Source: Bacteroidota bacterium
GTDB lineage: Bacteria > Bacteroidota > Bacteroidia > Palsa-948
Length of the DNA: 56,182 bases
NCBI GenBank assembly: GCA_016213405.1
Contig: JACRAM010000066.1
Coordinates: 1-56,182 of the forward strand
Direction of reading: 5' to 3'
The position numbers were made by a program, and so were the translations under genes. This document shows, one piece after another, positions 23,901-32,186 of this stretch (its first letter is position 1; every line of letters begins with the position of its first letter). Below the pieces are notes generated by a model that ran no database searches, had not been told where the DNA came from, and saw only the letters and a list, made by a program, of their open reading frames with translations.

Positions 23901-26455
23901 ACTGTTGGTCCAGTTTGTACAGGAACTGTATTCCAAGAAAATGTAAATGGTGCAGTGCCACCACTTGTTACACTTGCTGTTGCTGTTCCATCGCAAAAAC
24001 CTGCACAAGAAGCATTAGAACTAGTAATACCAATTGTAAAACAACCACCATTGTATTCCCAAAAATCGTTTTTGCTACCACTATAACCCCACCCAGTTCC
24101 AATATATCCTTTATTCCCTATAGAAAATCCTGATGCATCTAGTCGAGGTACTCCACCAAAATTTGCCTTTTGTATCCATACATTTATTGAAGGGTCATAT
24201 TCCCAGAAATCGTTTGTATAAATATTATCATTATACCCCGCTCCAATGTAGCCTTTATTGCATACTGGAATCGAAAAACCAATTGCACCTTGTCTATTAC
24301 CACCACCAAAATTTGCTTTTTGTGTCCAGACATTTGTTGAAGGGTTATATTCCCAGAAATCGTCATAACCCGGAGCAGTCGGATACGTGTTGTGAGGTGT
24401 ACCTGTTCCTATATATCCTTTTGCTCCTATCGAAAAGCCAACAGAAGCCCATCGTGCTGTTCCACCAAAATTTGCTTTTTGTGTCCAAGTATTTGTTGAA
24501 GGGTCATATTCCCAAAAATCGTTTTTTATAGCTAGTTGACCAGCTCCCGTTCCAATATACCCTTTATTGCCTATTGAAAATCCTACTGCCTTAAATCTTC
24601 CATCTCCACCAAAATTTGCTTTTTGTGTCCATGTATTTGTTGAAGGATCATATTCCCAGAAGTCGTTATTAAAACTAGTACTAGCATCCCATCCCGTTCC
24701 AATATACCCTTTGTTACCTATGGAAAATCCTACAGCAGCCAATCTTCCTGTTCCACCAAAATTTGCTTTCTGAGTCCATGTATCAGTTACCTGATCCCAT
24801 TCCCAGAAATCATTATAATATGTAAGTGTACTCCACAAGGATCCCGTCCCGATATATCCTTTATTGCCAATTGAAAAACCAACAGCATAACTCCTGACAC
24901 TAGCACCAAAATTTGCTTTTTGTGTCCAGTTATCACAAGCGGAATTCGCTTTGATGGATGAATTGGGGAGGTTTTGAGTACAAATAGAAACAACTGAAAA
25001 GTTTGTTGAAAATGATTCGAGTTTTATGTAATATGTATTGCCAATAGCAAGACCTTCTCCAAATAACTCTAAAATATTATCTGTTGTGAAAATAATATAA
25101 TCACTGGCTATTTGAAAAGAACTAACACAGTCATTGTATAAAAATGCCTTTTGTATATGCGAGCTAACTGATAATGTAATAGAAATTTTCACAAACTGTG
25201 AATCCGCCACAAACCTAAACCACATCACGCTGTCGCTCATCGTAATATTATTTGCGCAAGTATCGCTACTCCCCAAATCCACCGCATTTGCGCAGGAAGA
25301 GCCGGTAGGAGTACAAAGCCCAATAACCTGCACGGGAGTAGTTCTGTCAGTAGTTGTTCCATCGCCTAATTGACCATAAAAATTCCATCCCCAAGCCCAC
25401 ATCGTGCCGTCATTTTTCAAGGCGGCAGAATGAAGCCATCCTGCTGCAATGGCAGCAATGCCTGTGAGCCCGCTCACTTGCACAGGAGTGGTTCTGTTAG
25501 TGGTAGTGCCATCGCCTAATTGACCATTGCTGTTTCTTCCCCAAGTCCATATCGTTCCGTCATTTTTCAGAGCAAGCGAATGATAATCACCGCCATTAAC
25601 GGCAGCAACTCCTGTGAGCCCGCTCACTTGCACAGGAGTGGTTCTGTTAATGGCAGTGCCATCGCCTAATTGACCTTCCAAATTATATCCCCATGCCCAA
25701 ACGGTGCCGTCAGTTTGCAGGGCAAGAGAAAAATAACCTCCGCCTTTAACAGAGGTGACGCCTGTGAGCCCGCTCACCTGCACCGGAATATTACTATTAG
25801 TGGTGGTGCCATCACCTAATGCGCCATAGGTGTTCCTTCCCCATGCCCAAACAGTTCCATCATTTTTCAAGGCAAGAGAATGATACGCTTCCGTTGATAT
25901 TGCAATGATTCCTGTAAGCCCGCTTACCTGCACCGGAGTAAGCCTGTCTGTGTTAGTGCCATCGCCTAACGCCCCGTCTCCATTATATCCCCACGCCCAA
26001 ACGGTGCCGTCATTTTTCAGCGCCATAGAATGATATCCTCCACCTGCAACAGCGGGTGCAACAGCGGATGCAATAAAGCTGATGCCTGTGAGTCCGATTA
26101 CCTGTACAGGAGTAGTTCTATCGGTGGTAGTGCCATCTCCTAATTGACCATATGCGTTCCATCCCCAAGCCCATACCGTGCCGTTATTTTTCAGGGCGAG
26201 TGATTGTTGAAATCCTGTTTCAATGGAAGTAATTCCTGTAAGTCCGCTCACCTGCACCGGAATATTACTATTAGTTGTAGTACCATCGCCTAACTGACCG
26301 CTTCCATTATATCCCCATGCCATAACTGTTCCATCGCTGCATAACTTCATGGAGTGAACATCGCCTGCTGCAATTTTTTGTGCAAATGAATAAACCGGCA
26401 GCAGGGTAATTGCAACGAAAATTTCTGCGATGACTAAATAGTAGATTCTTTTCAT
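20909..26455 (-). CDS. Giant T9SS cargo: RCC1 and kelch propellers, PKD, beta-helix
   Basis: 1848 residues. Signal peptide (1-25); seven RCC1 repeats (about 28-390, each with WAWGxNxxGQLGDGT and PVQVSGLTG), enough for one closed propeller; a linker domain with SSCANAVDLGSSDTC; six kelch repeats (about 515-850, GFSIGNKGYIGTG and NDFWEYDPSTNTWTQKANFGG); a SprB-like repeat (about 855-925); a PKD domain (about 930-1010, WNFGDPASG); a right-handed beta-helix-like region (about 1040-1450); a helical part; and a T9SS sorting tail (about 1765-1848, ENYPNPFSNLTIIPYNLP). Likely surface-bound. The kelch units are near-identical at DNA level, a sign of recent duplication. Confidence 0.92.
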   Translation of the reverse strand: MKRIYYLVIAEIFVAITLLPVYSFAQKIAAGDVHSMKLCSDGTVMAWGYNGSGQLGDGTTTNSNIPVQVSGLTGITSIETGFQQSLALKNNGTVWAWGWNAYGQLGDGTTTDRTTPVQVIGLTGISFIASAVAPAVAGGGYHSMALKNDGTVWAWGYNGDGALGDGTNTDRLTPVQVSGLTGIIAISTEAYHSLALKNDGTVWAWGRNTYGALGDGTTTNSNIPVQVSGLTGVTSVKGGGYFSLALQTDGTVWAWGYNLEGQLGDGTAINRTTPVQVSGLTGVAAVNGGDYHSLALKNDGTIWTWGRNSNGQLGDGTTTNRTTPVQVSGLTGIAAIAAGWLHSAALKNDGTMWAWGWNFYGQLGDGTTTDRTTPVQVIGLCTPTGSSCANAVDLGSSDTCANNITMSDSVMWFRFVADSQFVKISITLSVSSHIQKAFLYNDCVSSFQIASDYIIFTTDNILELFGEGLAIGNTYYIKLESFSTNFSVVSICTQNLPNSSIKANSACDNWTQKANFGASVRSYAVGFSIGNKGYIGTGSLWSTLTYYNDFWEWDQVTDTWTQKANFGGTGRLAAVGFSIGNKGYIGTGWDASTSFNNDFWEYDPSTNTWTQKANFGGDGRFKAVGFSIGNKGYIGTGAGQLAIKNDFWEYDPSTNTWTQKANFGGTARWASVGFSIGAKGYIGTGTPHNTYPTAPGYDDFWEYNPSTNVWTQKANFGGGNRQGAIGFSIPVCNKGYIGAGYNDNIYTNDFWEYDPSINVWIQKANFGGVPRLDASGFSIGNKGYIGTGWGYSGSKNDFWEYNGGCFTIGITSSNASCAGFCDGTATASVTSGGTAPFTFSWNTVPVQTGPTVIGLCAGSSYIVTVTDAAGCTKTANTTIGSNNLPPVVNFNFSPLAVNLCVTSPVSFTFTGSLATGWQWNFGDPASGANNISSQKNPSHTYSSPGFYPVILTATNACGTTSIQQVIYIGPDCCANTTNTNYTPGFTTTVTYTSNTVWASNLVIAAPVIVKAPATLTVKPGVIIQFGPMGKIIIENGSTSINGAQLVLQTNSKLTSIPCPVMWQGVEVWGVPTNNSSNSLGQGKITMNAGATIENAHIGVLLGKTRICFPFQNTLCKKSPWDITRSGGIIIANQSVFNKNAESVHFLPYNKLNSSLIKQCSFTGGTLIDPRYNYSISNPFYPNVNNPYYAPANSIGRTPWFGYLWGVKNVKFWDNTFNTAGDGILLYDAQSEIKKNIPGNGNSFTNLVFCIRGFYYNSGFFGNLIQSNTFNDIIGAAVEMHAGKYDQIKRNKFHDPSNFSSQAMNLYALTMAAASNYKVLDNDFFRWQVGINADHSWQGGGSLIGWEQTGNIFTECQTSINLNQNNSKLQIRCNKFNNPVSANYLINWSNSINSLLANQGYLPVLSAYDPAGNIFDLGASIPKKQIGSVTNSFIYYRHINSTVPGCGLCIEPDVTNSPALISVSPQPFTHTQTSCNDPCSGNPACRIAQLSNLSNRISSLQLEFTNVFANLDKGQTAQLLSAISGNTSDGNLKNMLLNNSFLSDQVLIAFINRKNTAHGIFKEVIIPNSPVSDDVRPALLAKLASMPSGISKQIKDAQGSQAFRTLTAISRELASSDNQRQLALNDLVSYYVQADSANTAITLLEAEHTLDADQTLVATYLNEGMLTEAETKLNSMTASIPEEQAFIDLHRMLLELEMDSLSVFDMDSAQEQLVRNIAGMSASLARANACSILQLVFNETCPSSFREQGISSSAEAVHNVVESDSYLGENYPNPFSNLTIIPYNLPGNSGGYIKIYDVKGTLLNTYLLKEGFNFIEVKTENWASGVYYYSMEMDGIRVQNKKMVLINNK

Positions 26456-26616
26456 GGCGGTAAGAATTGGTTTTTAGAAAAGAAGAAAGCAATGTGTCGG
26501 TTGATACGTTGATGTTAAAGAAATGTTACGATTAGCAGGGCTTTTTTCTCAACATATAAGAAAAAAATCTCCGAAGGAGCGTCTTTTGGCGCCTTGCGCC
26601 ATGGCGCGCCTGCCCC

Positions 26617-26709
26617 GCCAAAGGCATCTACTTCATAAAAGTAACCAGCGGAGACCCTGCGCAAAACGGTGCAGGTAAAATTTTCACAGAGAAAGTGGTG
26701 CTGCAGTAA
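26617..26709 (+). pseudogene. Relic C-terminal tail of a T9SS cargo gene
   Basis: A plus-strand frame reads AKGIYFIKVTSGDPAQ and, after NGAGKIF, TEKVVLQ-stop. This is the classic end of a type A T9SS sorting domain. It is isolated: a stop lies about 25 codons upstream, no start exists, and the preceding codons are replaced by a palindromic GGCGCCTTGCGCC-type segment. The rest of this 528-base gap (26456-26983) holds no gene I can support. An intact parent gene was probably lost here. Confidence 0.6.
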
Positions 26710-26983
26710 GTGTAAATATCGGACCATCTCTGACTTATCAACAGGCATTCTTCTTTTTTCGGGTTTCAAATTATTTTTCCCGGGCAATTTTTCATAGCGC
26801 CAACGCCCGCGCTGAAAAAATATTTTTGGTGTTAAAATATTTTTTATGGTTAATAAGCCCGGCAATTGCGGCATTGATTTTGCACGTTATACAACTGAAA
26901 TAAAAAATAAATAGTAACGCCTCTGACCTTCGGTCGCAACCAATGGTTGTCTTTAGGGCAGGGGTCAAAAAACAAAAAAAATT

Positions 26984-27493
26984 ATGTACGGAAACATTAC
27001 GGCTACGCTGTCAGCAGCTGACAAAGCGGCCATCAAGCAAAAAGTGCAGGACATTCTTGTCCTTCTTCAGGCAAGCGGCACCACCCTTATCAACCTCACG
27101 CAGGACGAGCGCAAATCGCTTCCTAAAATGGGAAACAAGCGCTACGCCTTTGTGAAGCGTTTGATTCAGGCGGTGAAAGAAAATCCAGCTGAACTTCCTT
27201 CTTCTTACAATGTGGCGGCAATGGAACAGGATTTCACCGGGTTTGACGACCTGAATGAAATCCGTATCCCCATCATGCAGTTGATGGAAAAAATTTCAGA
27301 CACGCAATTGGGCGCGGGCGTTGAAGCGCACAAAGCGGCATTGAAAGGAAAAGAACTTTTAGAAGCCGCCAACCGCGATAATCCCGGGCTGGATGACGTG
27401 GTGAGTGAACTTCAGGAGTTTTTTGACCGGGCAGAACAAGACACTGTTGAAGAACTGCCTCCGCCTCCTCCACCGGTTAAACCCGCTTCGTAA
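26984..27493 (+). CDS. Conserved hypothetical protein, helical, proline-rich tail
   Basis: 169 residues, no signal peptide or membrane segment. Largely helical: a first part with SAADKAAIKQKVQDILVLL, a middle block INLTQDERKSLPKMGNKRYAFV (only part quoted) and GFDDLNEIRIPIMQLMEKISDTQ, and a tail ending EELPPPPPPVKPAS. I have the impression of a family of similar 160-180 residue proteins in Bacteroidota with the LT-x-EER-x-SLPKMG block, function unknown. Cytoplasmic. It has its own terminator and is followed by the 21-bp operator-like array and the HTH gene. G+C is higher than in most neighbours. Confidence 0.8.
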   Translation: MYGNITATLSAADKAAIKQKVQDILVLLQASGTTLINLTQDERKSLPKMGNKRYAFVKRLIQAVKENPAELPSSYNVAAMEQDFTGFDDLNEIRIPIMQLMEKISDTQLGAGVEAHKAALKGKELLEAANRDNPGLDDVVSELQEFFDRAEQDTVEELPPPPPPVKPAS

Positions 27494-27514
27494 TTGAAGC
27501 GAAAACAAAGAAAG

Positions 27515-27537
27515 TCCCGATAGATCGGGATTTTTTT
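27515..27537 (+). terminator. Terminator of the 26984-27493 gene
   Basis: TCCCGAT-AG-ATCGGGA stem followed by seven T, 22 bases after the stop codon. It separates this gene from the repeat array and the HTH gene. Confidence 0.85.
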
Positions 27538-27552
27538 GTTGCTCAAAACATA

Positions 27553-27720
27553 AAATTTCCAGATAAAATCTGGAAAGTTCAAGATAAAAGCTGGAAAACT
27601 CCAGATAGCATCTGGAAAATTCAAGAAACAATCAGGAAAGTTTCAGATAAAATCAGGAAGATTCAAAATAATATCAGGAAATCTCAAGAGTAAATCAGAA
27701 AATTTCCAGATAATATCAGC
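27553..27720 (+). promoter_or_regulatory. Eight exact-length 21-bp repeats with palindromic cores
   Basis: Eight consecutive units of exactly 21 bases start at 27553, 27574, 27595, 27616, 27637, 27658, 27679 and 27700. Each follows the pattern AAAnTTCnAGATnnnATCnGG. Units 1 and 3 contain the perfect palindrome CCAGAT-N3-ATCTGG (27559-27573 and 27601-27615); the others are degenerate. The array ends four bases before the start codon of a helix-turn-helix gene, and 21 bases is two DNA turns, so all sites face the same side. Cooperative binding by the adjacent protein is the natural guess. Confidence 0.7.
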
Positions 27721-27724
27721 AGCC

Positions 27725-28039
27725 ATGAAGCACATAGGAAAAACACTCAGGCAAATTTTACGGCAGAAAAACCTTTCGGCAGAATCCTTCGCGCAACTCA
27801 TCGGCAGAAGCAACCAAACCGTGTACGATATGTTCCGAAGAGAACACATTCACCCGAAACTGCTGGAGAAAATTTCTGCCGCGCTGGAGCACGATATGTT
27901 TCAATACCTGCGCGAAAACGGAGATTCTCCCGCTGAAAAAAAACTCATGGAAAAAATTTCTCGGTTGGAAAAAGAAAACGAACAACTGAAAAATGAAAAT
28001 GCTTATCTGAAGGAAATTGTGCGGCTGAAAGGAAAATAA
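27725..28039 (+). CDS. Small XRE-type HTH protein with leucine-zipper tail
   Basis: 104 residues. The first 60 form an XRE/Cro-like helix-turn-helix (TLRQILRQKNLSAESFAQLI ... SNQTVYDMFRREHIHPKLLEKIS), followed by about 35 residues of heptad-patterned coiled coil (KKLMEKISRLEKENEQLKNE ...), which should make a dimer. A short body plus zipper is unusual for XRE proteins, which often have a sensor domain. The eight 21-bp repeats end four bases before the ATG, so the transcript leader would be inside or just before the array. Autoregulation is inferred. It ends 11 bases from the convergent permease gene. Confidence 0.85.
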   Translation: MKHIGKTLRQILRQKNLSAESFAQLIGRSNQTVYDMFRREHIHPKLLEKISAALEHDMFQYLRENGDSPAEKKLMEKISRLEKENEQLKNENAYLKEIVRLKGK

Positions 28040-28050
28040 GTTTCTTTTCC

Positions 28051-29310
28051 TTAATACCCCAGCACCTGTTCTTTCTGTGCGGCTTTCACATCAATGGCAT
28101 CGCGCAAACCATTGCCGAGAATCACAAAGGCAAGCACCATGAGCATGATGGCAAGCCCGGGAATGATGGCGAGATAGGCGGCATCAGTTGTAATATAGGG
28201 TCGGTGTTCGCTGATCATTGCTCCCCAGCTGGGAGTGGGCGGCTGCGCACCCAATCCGAGAAAACTTAATCCTGCTTCAATCAGAATGGCGTTGGCAAAA
28301 TTATCAGCGCAAATTACGATGACCGGTCCGAGAATGTTCGGAAGCACATGGCGGAAGATCAGGCGGACATTCGTGAAGCCAAGCGCTCTGCCCGCTTCAA
28401 TGAATTCCTGTTCGCGGATACCAAGTGTTTGCCCCCGCACCACGCGCGCCACATCCACCCACATGGTTAAGCCCACCGCAATGAATACCTGCACCAATCC
28501 TTTTCCGAGCACCAGCGTGATGGCGATAACTAAAAGTAAAGTCGGAATGGACCACACCACGTTGATGAGCCACATGATAATGTTATCCACCCATCCGCGG
28601 AAAAATCCGCCTGTGGCTCCAATAGCCACTCCAATAAAAAGAGAAATCAAAACTGAAACTAATCCGACCGTAAGCGATACTCTTGTGCCAAGCATCAAAC
28701 GGCTGAGCATGTCTCTTCCTAATCTGTCGGTGCCGAGCCAGTATTTTCTTTCCACTATGTAATTTGCTTCCACTTCATGCCTCAATTCTTCAATGGGAAG
28801 ACTGATGAGAGAAGAGTCACCGACTTTATAAAATTCCATGATGCCGCGATTGGGATAACTGTGAAACGGCTGGTTCAGGTCCATGGCATAAATCACATCC
28901 GCCACATTAAACCGAATCTCGGCTCCGTTGTTATGTTCAGCGCCCGTATATTCCTCCACCACAATATCGTTTCCTTCAAAATAATAATCGTAGAGCGGAA
29001 TCATCTGCCAGATGTTGGGCTCTCCGTTTTGCATCTTGGAAAAAAAACCCACGTTGGCAGTATTATCATTTTTTCTCACCTTCAGAAACCGCATCTTAAA
29101 TCCCGGCTTTTTGATGTTCAGTTCGGGGAATTGTAAATTTCCGTAGGGTGTGGAATCAGGAGTGATGGAGTAGCCGAGCAATGCAATGATGATAGAAATT
29201 CCTATGACGACCATTCCGAATATGGCAGAATTATTTCTGCGCAGGCGATGCCACATCATTGCAGAGAATGAATAAGACGAACGCTTGCGCTTTATGATCC
29301 TGCCGAACAT
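28051..29310 (-). CDS. ABC transporter permease, OppC/DppC type
   Basis: 419 residues, longer than the usual 290-300 because of a roughly 130-residue extracytoplasmic insert between the first and second helices (about 60-190). The permease core is at 195-405 with six helices, the ABC-contact motif near EAGRALGFTNVRLIFRHVLPN, and an ending of LGNGLRDAIDVK. This subunit forms part of a di/oligopeptide or nickel importer. Neither the partner OppB, the ATPases nor a binding protein is in this window, so its partners are elsewhere. It lies three bases after the glycosyltransferase stop codon and is probably cotranscribed with it. Confidence 0.9.
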   Translation of the reverse strand: MFGRIIKRKRSSYSFSAMMWHRLRRNNSAIFGMVVIGISIIIALLGYSITPDSTPYGNLQFPELNIKKPGFKMRFLKVRKNDNTANVGFFSKMQNGEPNIWQMIPLYDYYFEGNDIVVEEYTGAEHNNGAEIRFNVADVIYAMDLNQPFHSYPNRGIMEFYKVGDSSLISLPIEELRHEVEANYIVERKYWLGTDRLGRDMLSRLMLGTRVSLTVGLVSVLISLFIGVAIGATGGFFRGWVDNIIMWLINVVWSIPTLLLVIAITLVLGKGLVQVFIAVGLTMWVDVARVVRGQTLGIREQEFIEAGRALGFTNVRLIFRHVLPNILGPVIVICADNFANAILIEAGLSFLGLGAQPPTPSWGAMISEHRPYITTDAAYLAIIPGLAIMLMVLAFVILGNGLRDAIDVKAAQKEQVLGY

Positions 29311-29313
29311 ATT

Positions 29314-30489
<1,176 letters not shown>

Positions 30490-30513
30490 CAATAAAAACT
30501 TTATAATCCGCTT

Positions 30514-30521
30514 TACATTTG
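30514..30521 (+). promoter_or_regulatory. Bacteroidota -7 element TACATTTG for ruvC
   Basis: Exact TAnnTTTG 62 bases upstream of the ruvC start codon on the plus strand. No clear -33. Confidence 0.4.
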
Positions 30522-30528
30522 TTATCGG

Positions 30529-30536
30529 CAAAGATA
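30529..30536 (-). promoter_or_regulatory. Bacteroidota -7 element TATCTTTG for glycosyltransferase
   Basis: Exact TAnnTTTG on the minus strand, 39 bases upstream of the chosen glycosyltransferase start, beside the ruvC promoter element. This supports the shorter start. Confidence 0.45.
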
Positions 30537-30583
30537 AGCAGAGGAAATCGGTGTAATCAAAAATAATCGGTGTAATCTTTTCA

Positions 30584-31231
30584 ATGAAGAACGACAAGGT
30601 AATATTAGGCATAGACCCTGGCACCAACATAATGGGCTACGGAGCCATTCATCTGGTAGGGAAAGAAATCAAACTATTGGGTGCAGGAATCATCTCCATG
30701 CAAAAGCTGAAAGACCAGCCGCTGAAAATGAAAAGGATTTTTGAAGGAACCGTTGAACTCATAGAACAGTTCAAGCCCGATGAACTCGCTATTGAAGCGC
30801 CTTTCTTCGGAAAGAATGTTCAGAGCATGCTGAAGCTCGGGCGGGCGCAGGGAATTGCCATTGCTGCAGCGCTCGTCAGAGAAGTTCCTATTTTTGAATA
30901 TGCACCGAAAAAAATAAAACACTCCATAACAGGAAACGGAAACGCATCGAAAGAACAAGTGGCGGCAATGCTTCAGAAAATATTAGCCCCTCCTACCTGT
31001 CCGTCCGGCAGGCGGGAATCCTCTCCTTCGGGGAGAACCTTTGATTTCTCCCAGCTTCATTATTTAGATGCAACGGATGCGTTGGGTGCTGCCCTGTGTC
31101 ATTACTTCCAATACAACATGCAGGCACTTCAAAATAATTCATCAAAAGTTCAAAAGAAATTTTCAGGATGGAAATCTTTTCTGGCGGAAAACCCGGAAAG
31201 AAAAATCAGCGCAGGGAAAAAATCATTATAA
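30584..31231 (+). CDS. ruvC: RuvC Holliday-junction resolvase with an internal insert
   Basis: 215 residues; standard RuvC is about 170-190. Cleaves Holliday junctions at the end of recombination, with RuvAB. Catalytic acids are all present: D11 (GIDPGTN), E71 (LAIEAPFFG), D162 and D165 (LDATDAL). The extra residues (about 135-157) come from a palindrome-rich segment (30985-31050) and lie just before the final catalytic pair, where most RuvC proteins have only a few residues. Because all catalytic acids remain and the frame is kept, the protein may still work. The last six bases overlap the convergent HIT gene. Confidence 0.93.
   Translation: MKNDKVILGIDPGTNIMGYGAIHLVGKEIKLLGAGIISMQKLKDQPLKMKRIFEGTVELIEQFKPDELAIEAPFFGKNVQSMLKLGRAQGIAIAAALVREVPIFEYAPKKIKHSITGNGNASKEQVAAMLQKILAPPTCPSGRRESSPSGRTFDFSQLHYLDATDALGAALCHYFQYNMQALQNNSSKVQKKFSGWKSFLAENPERKISAGKKSL
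30985..31050. repeat. Palindromic element inserted in ruvC
   Basis: Two short palindromes, CCTGTCCGTCCGGCAGGCGG and TCTCCTTCGGGGAGA, lie in frame in the ruvC coding region, making the residues PPTCPSGRRESSPSGRT that are foreign to the family. The G+C of this stretch is well above that of the gene. Confidence 0.75.
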
Positions 31232-31618
31232 CTGTTCACGAATCTTTTTTGCTATCTCTTCCATTTCTTCTTTCGGAATACTCAGCTTGGGGCGGGAAAA
31301 ATTAATGTCACTCACATGGTTGATCGGAATCAAATGAATGTGCGCGTGCGGGACTTCCAGCCCAATCACTGCCACGCCAATTCGTTTGCAGGGAATTGCT
31401 TTCTCAATTGCCCCGGCAACTTTCTTGGAGAATAATTGCAATCCTGTAAACTCTTCATCGCCAATGTCAAAAACATAATCGGTTTCTTTTTTAGGAATCA
31501 CAAGCGTGTGTCCTTTTGCAAGAGGAAACACATCCAGAAAAGCAAGACAGCTATCCGATTCGGCAATTTTATAACAGGGAATTTCTCCAGCGACAATCTT
31601 AGAAAAAATGGTCGGCAT
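31226..31618 (-). CDS. HIT-family nucleotide hydrolase
   Basis: 130 residues. The catalytic histidine triad appears as PHAHIHLIPI near residue 100, preceded by the fold's FLDVFPLAKGHTLVIPKKE stretch. HIT proteins of this size are HINT-like hydrolases acting on adenosine phosphoramidates or dinucleoside phosphates. The start overlaps the greA stop by one base, so it is translated from the same message. A nucleotide-clearance function is inferred. Confidence 0.92.
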   Translation of the reverse strand: MPTIFSKIVAGEIPCYKIAESDSCLAFLDVFPLAKGHTLVIPKKETDYVFDIGDEEFTGLQLFSKKVAGAIEKAIPCKRIGVAVIGLEVPHAHIHLIPINHVSDINFSRPKLSIPKEEMEEIAKKIREQL

Positions 31619-32088
31619 TATTTTCCTATTTCAATGATTTCAAATGTCAGTTTGCCTGCTGGTGCATAAACTTCTGCTTTGTCTTTTACTTTTTTCCCGA
31701 GCAGTCCTTTTGCAATGGGAGAATCAACAGAAATTTTTCCTTCCTTGAGGTTGGCTTCTGTTTCAGGAACAATGTGATAGGTCATCAGCTTTCCGTTGGC
31801 TGTGTTTTTAATTTTAACTTTTGAAAGGATCGAGACCTTTGAGTTGTCCATCTTGGAACCGTCCACCACTTTTGAATTGCGTACGATTTCCTGCAGCTTG
31901 GAAATCTTCATCTCCAACATGCCCTGCGCTTCCTTGGCAGCTTCGTATTCCGCATTCTCGGATAAATCACCTTTATCGCGGGCTTCGGCAATCTGCTTTG
32001 AAATGGAGGGGCGTTCCTTGGTCTTTAACTGAAGAAGTTCTTCCTTCAATTTTTTAAGTCCTTCTTCCGTAACGTAACTGGTTGACAT
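31618..32088 (-). CDS. greA: Transcription elongation factor GreA
   Basis: 156 residues, the expected size. N-terminal coiled coil (about 8-75) with the tip acidic residues in ARDKGDLSENAEYEAAKE, then the C-terminal FKBP-like domain (about 80-156, SPIAKGLLGKKVKDKAEV). The tip acids help RNA polymerase cleave backtracked transcripts. First gene of a two-gene unit with the HIT gene. Confidence 0.96.
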   Translation of the reverse strand: MSTSYVTEEGLKKLKEELLQLKTKERPSISKQIAEARDKGDLSENAEYEAAKEAQGMLEMKISKLQEIVRNSKVVDGSKMDNSKVSILSKVKIKNTANGKLMTYHIVPETEANLKEGKISVDSPIAKGLLGKKVKDKAEVYAPAGKLTFEIIEIGK

Positions 32089-32124
32089 GATAAAATGGTA
32101 TTGCTTTGTGTAGTAATTAAAAAA

Positions 32125-32156
32125 GATTATCCAGACGAATCGGTGTCTGGATAATC
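32125..32156 (-). terminator. Terminator of the PorV-like gene
   Basis: Twelve-base perfect stem GATTATCCAGAC / GTCTGGATAATC with an eight-base loop, followed by a T run on the minus strand. It ends the TonB receptor-PorV operon before greA. Confidence 0.88.
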
Positions 32157-32186
32157 CATGAACAAAGGTAAGAAAATCTCTGTGTC

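Noticed and set aside
20909-26455. Split of the giant propeller protein into two genes
   Set aside because: The frame is uninterrupted from signal peptide to T9SS tail with no internal start or promoter.
26515-26874. Minus-strand open frame of 119 codons
   Set aside because: Its residues have no family-like pattern and it lies over the plus-strand T9SS tail remnant and palindromes; it looks like a shadow.
27359-27720. Minus-strand frames across the 21-bp array
   Set aside because: Repetitive Phe/Leu/Trp-rich translation results from the 21-base period; the plus frame is also interrupted by a stop in unit 7.
27553-27720. CRISPR array
   Set aside because: The units run head to tail with no unique spacers, and no cas gene lies in the window.
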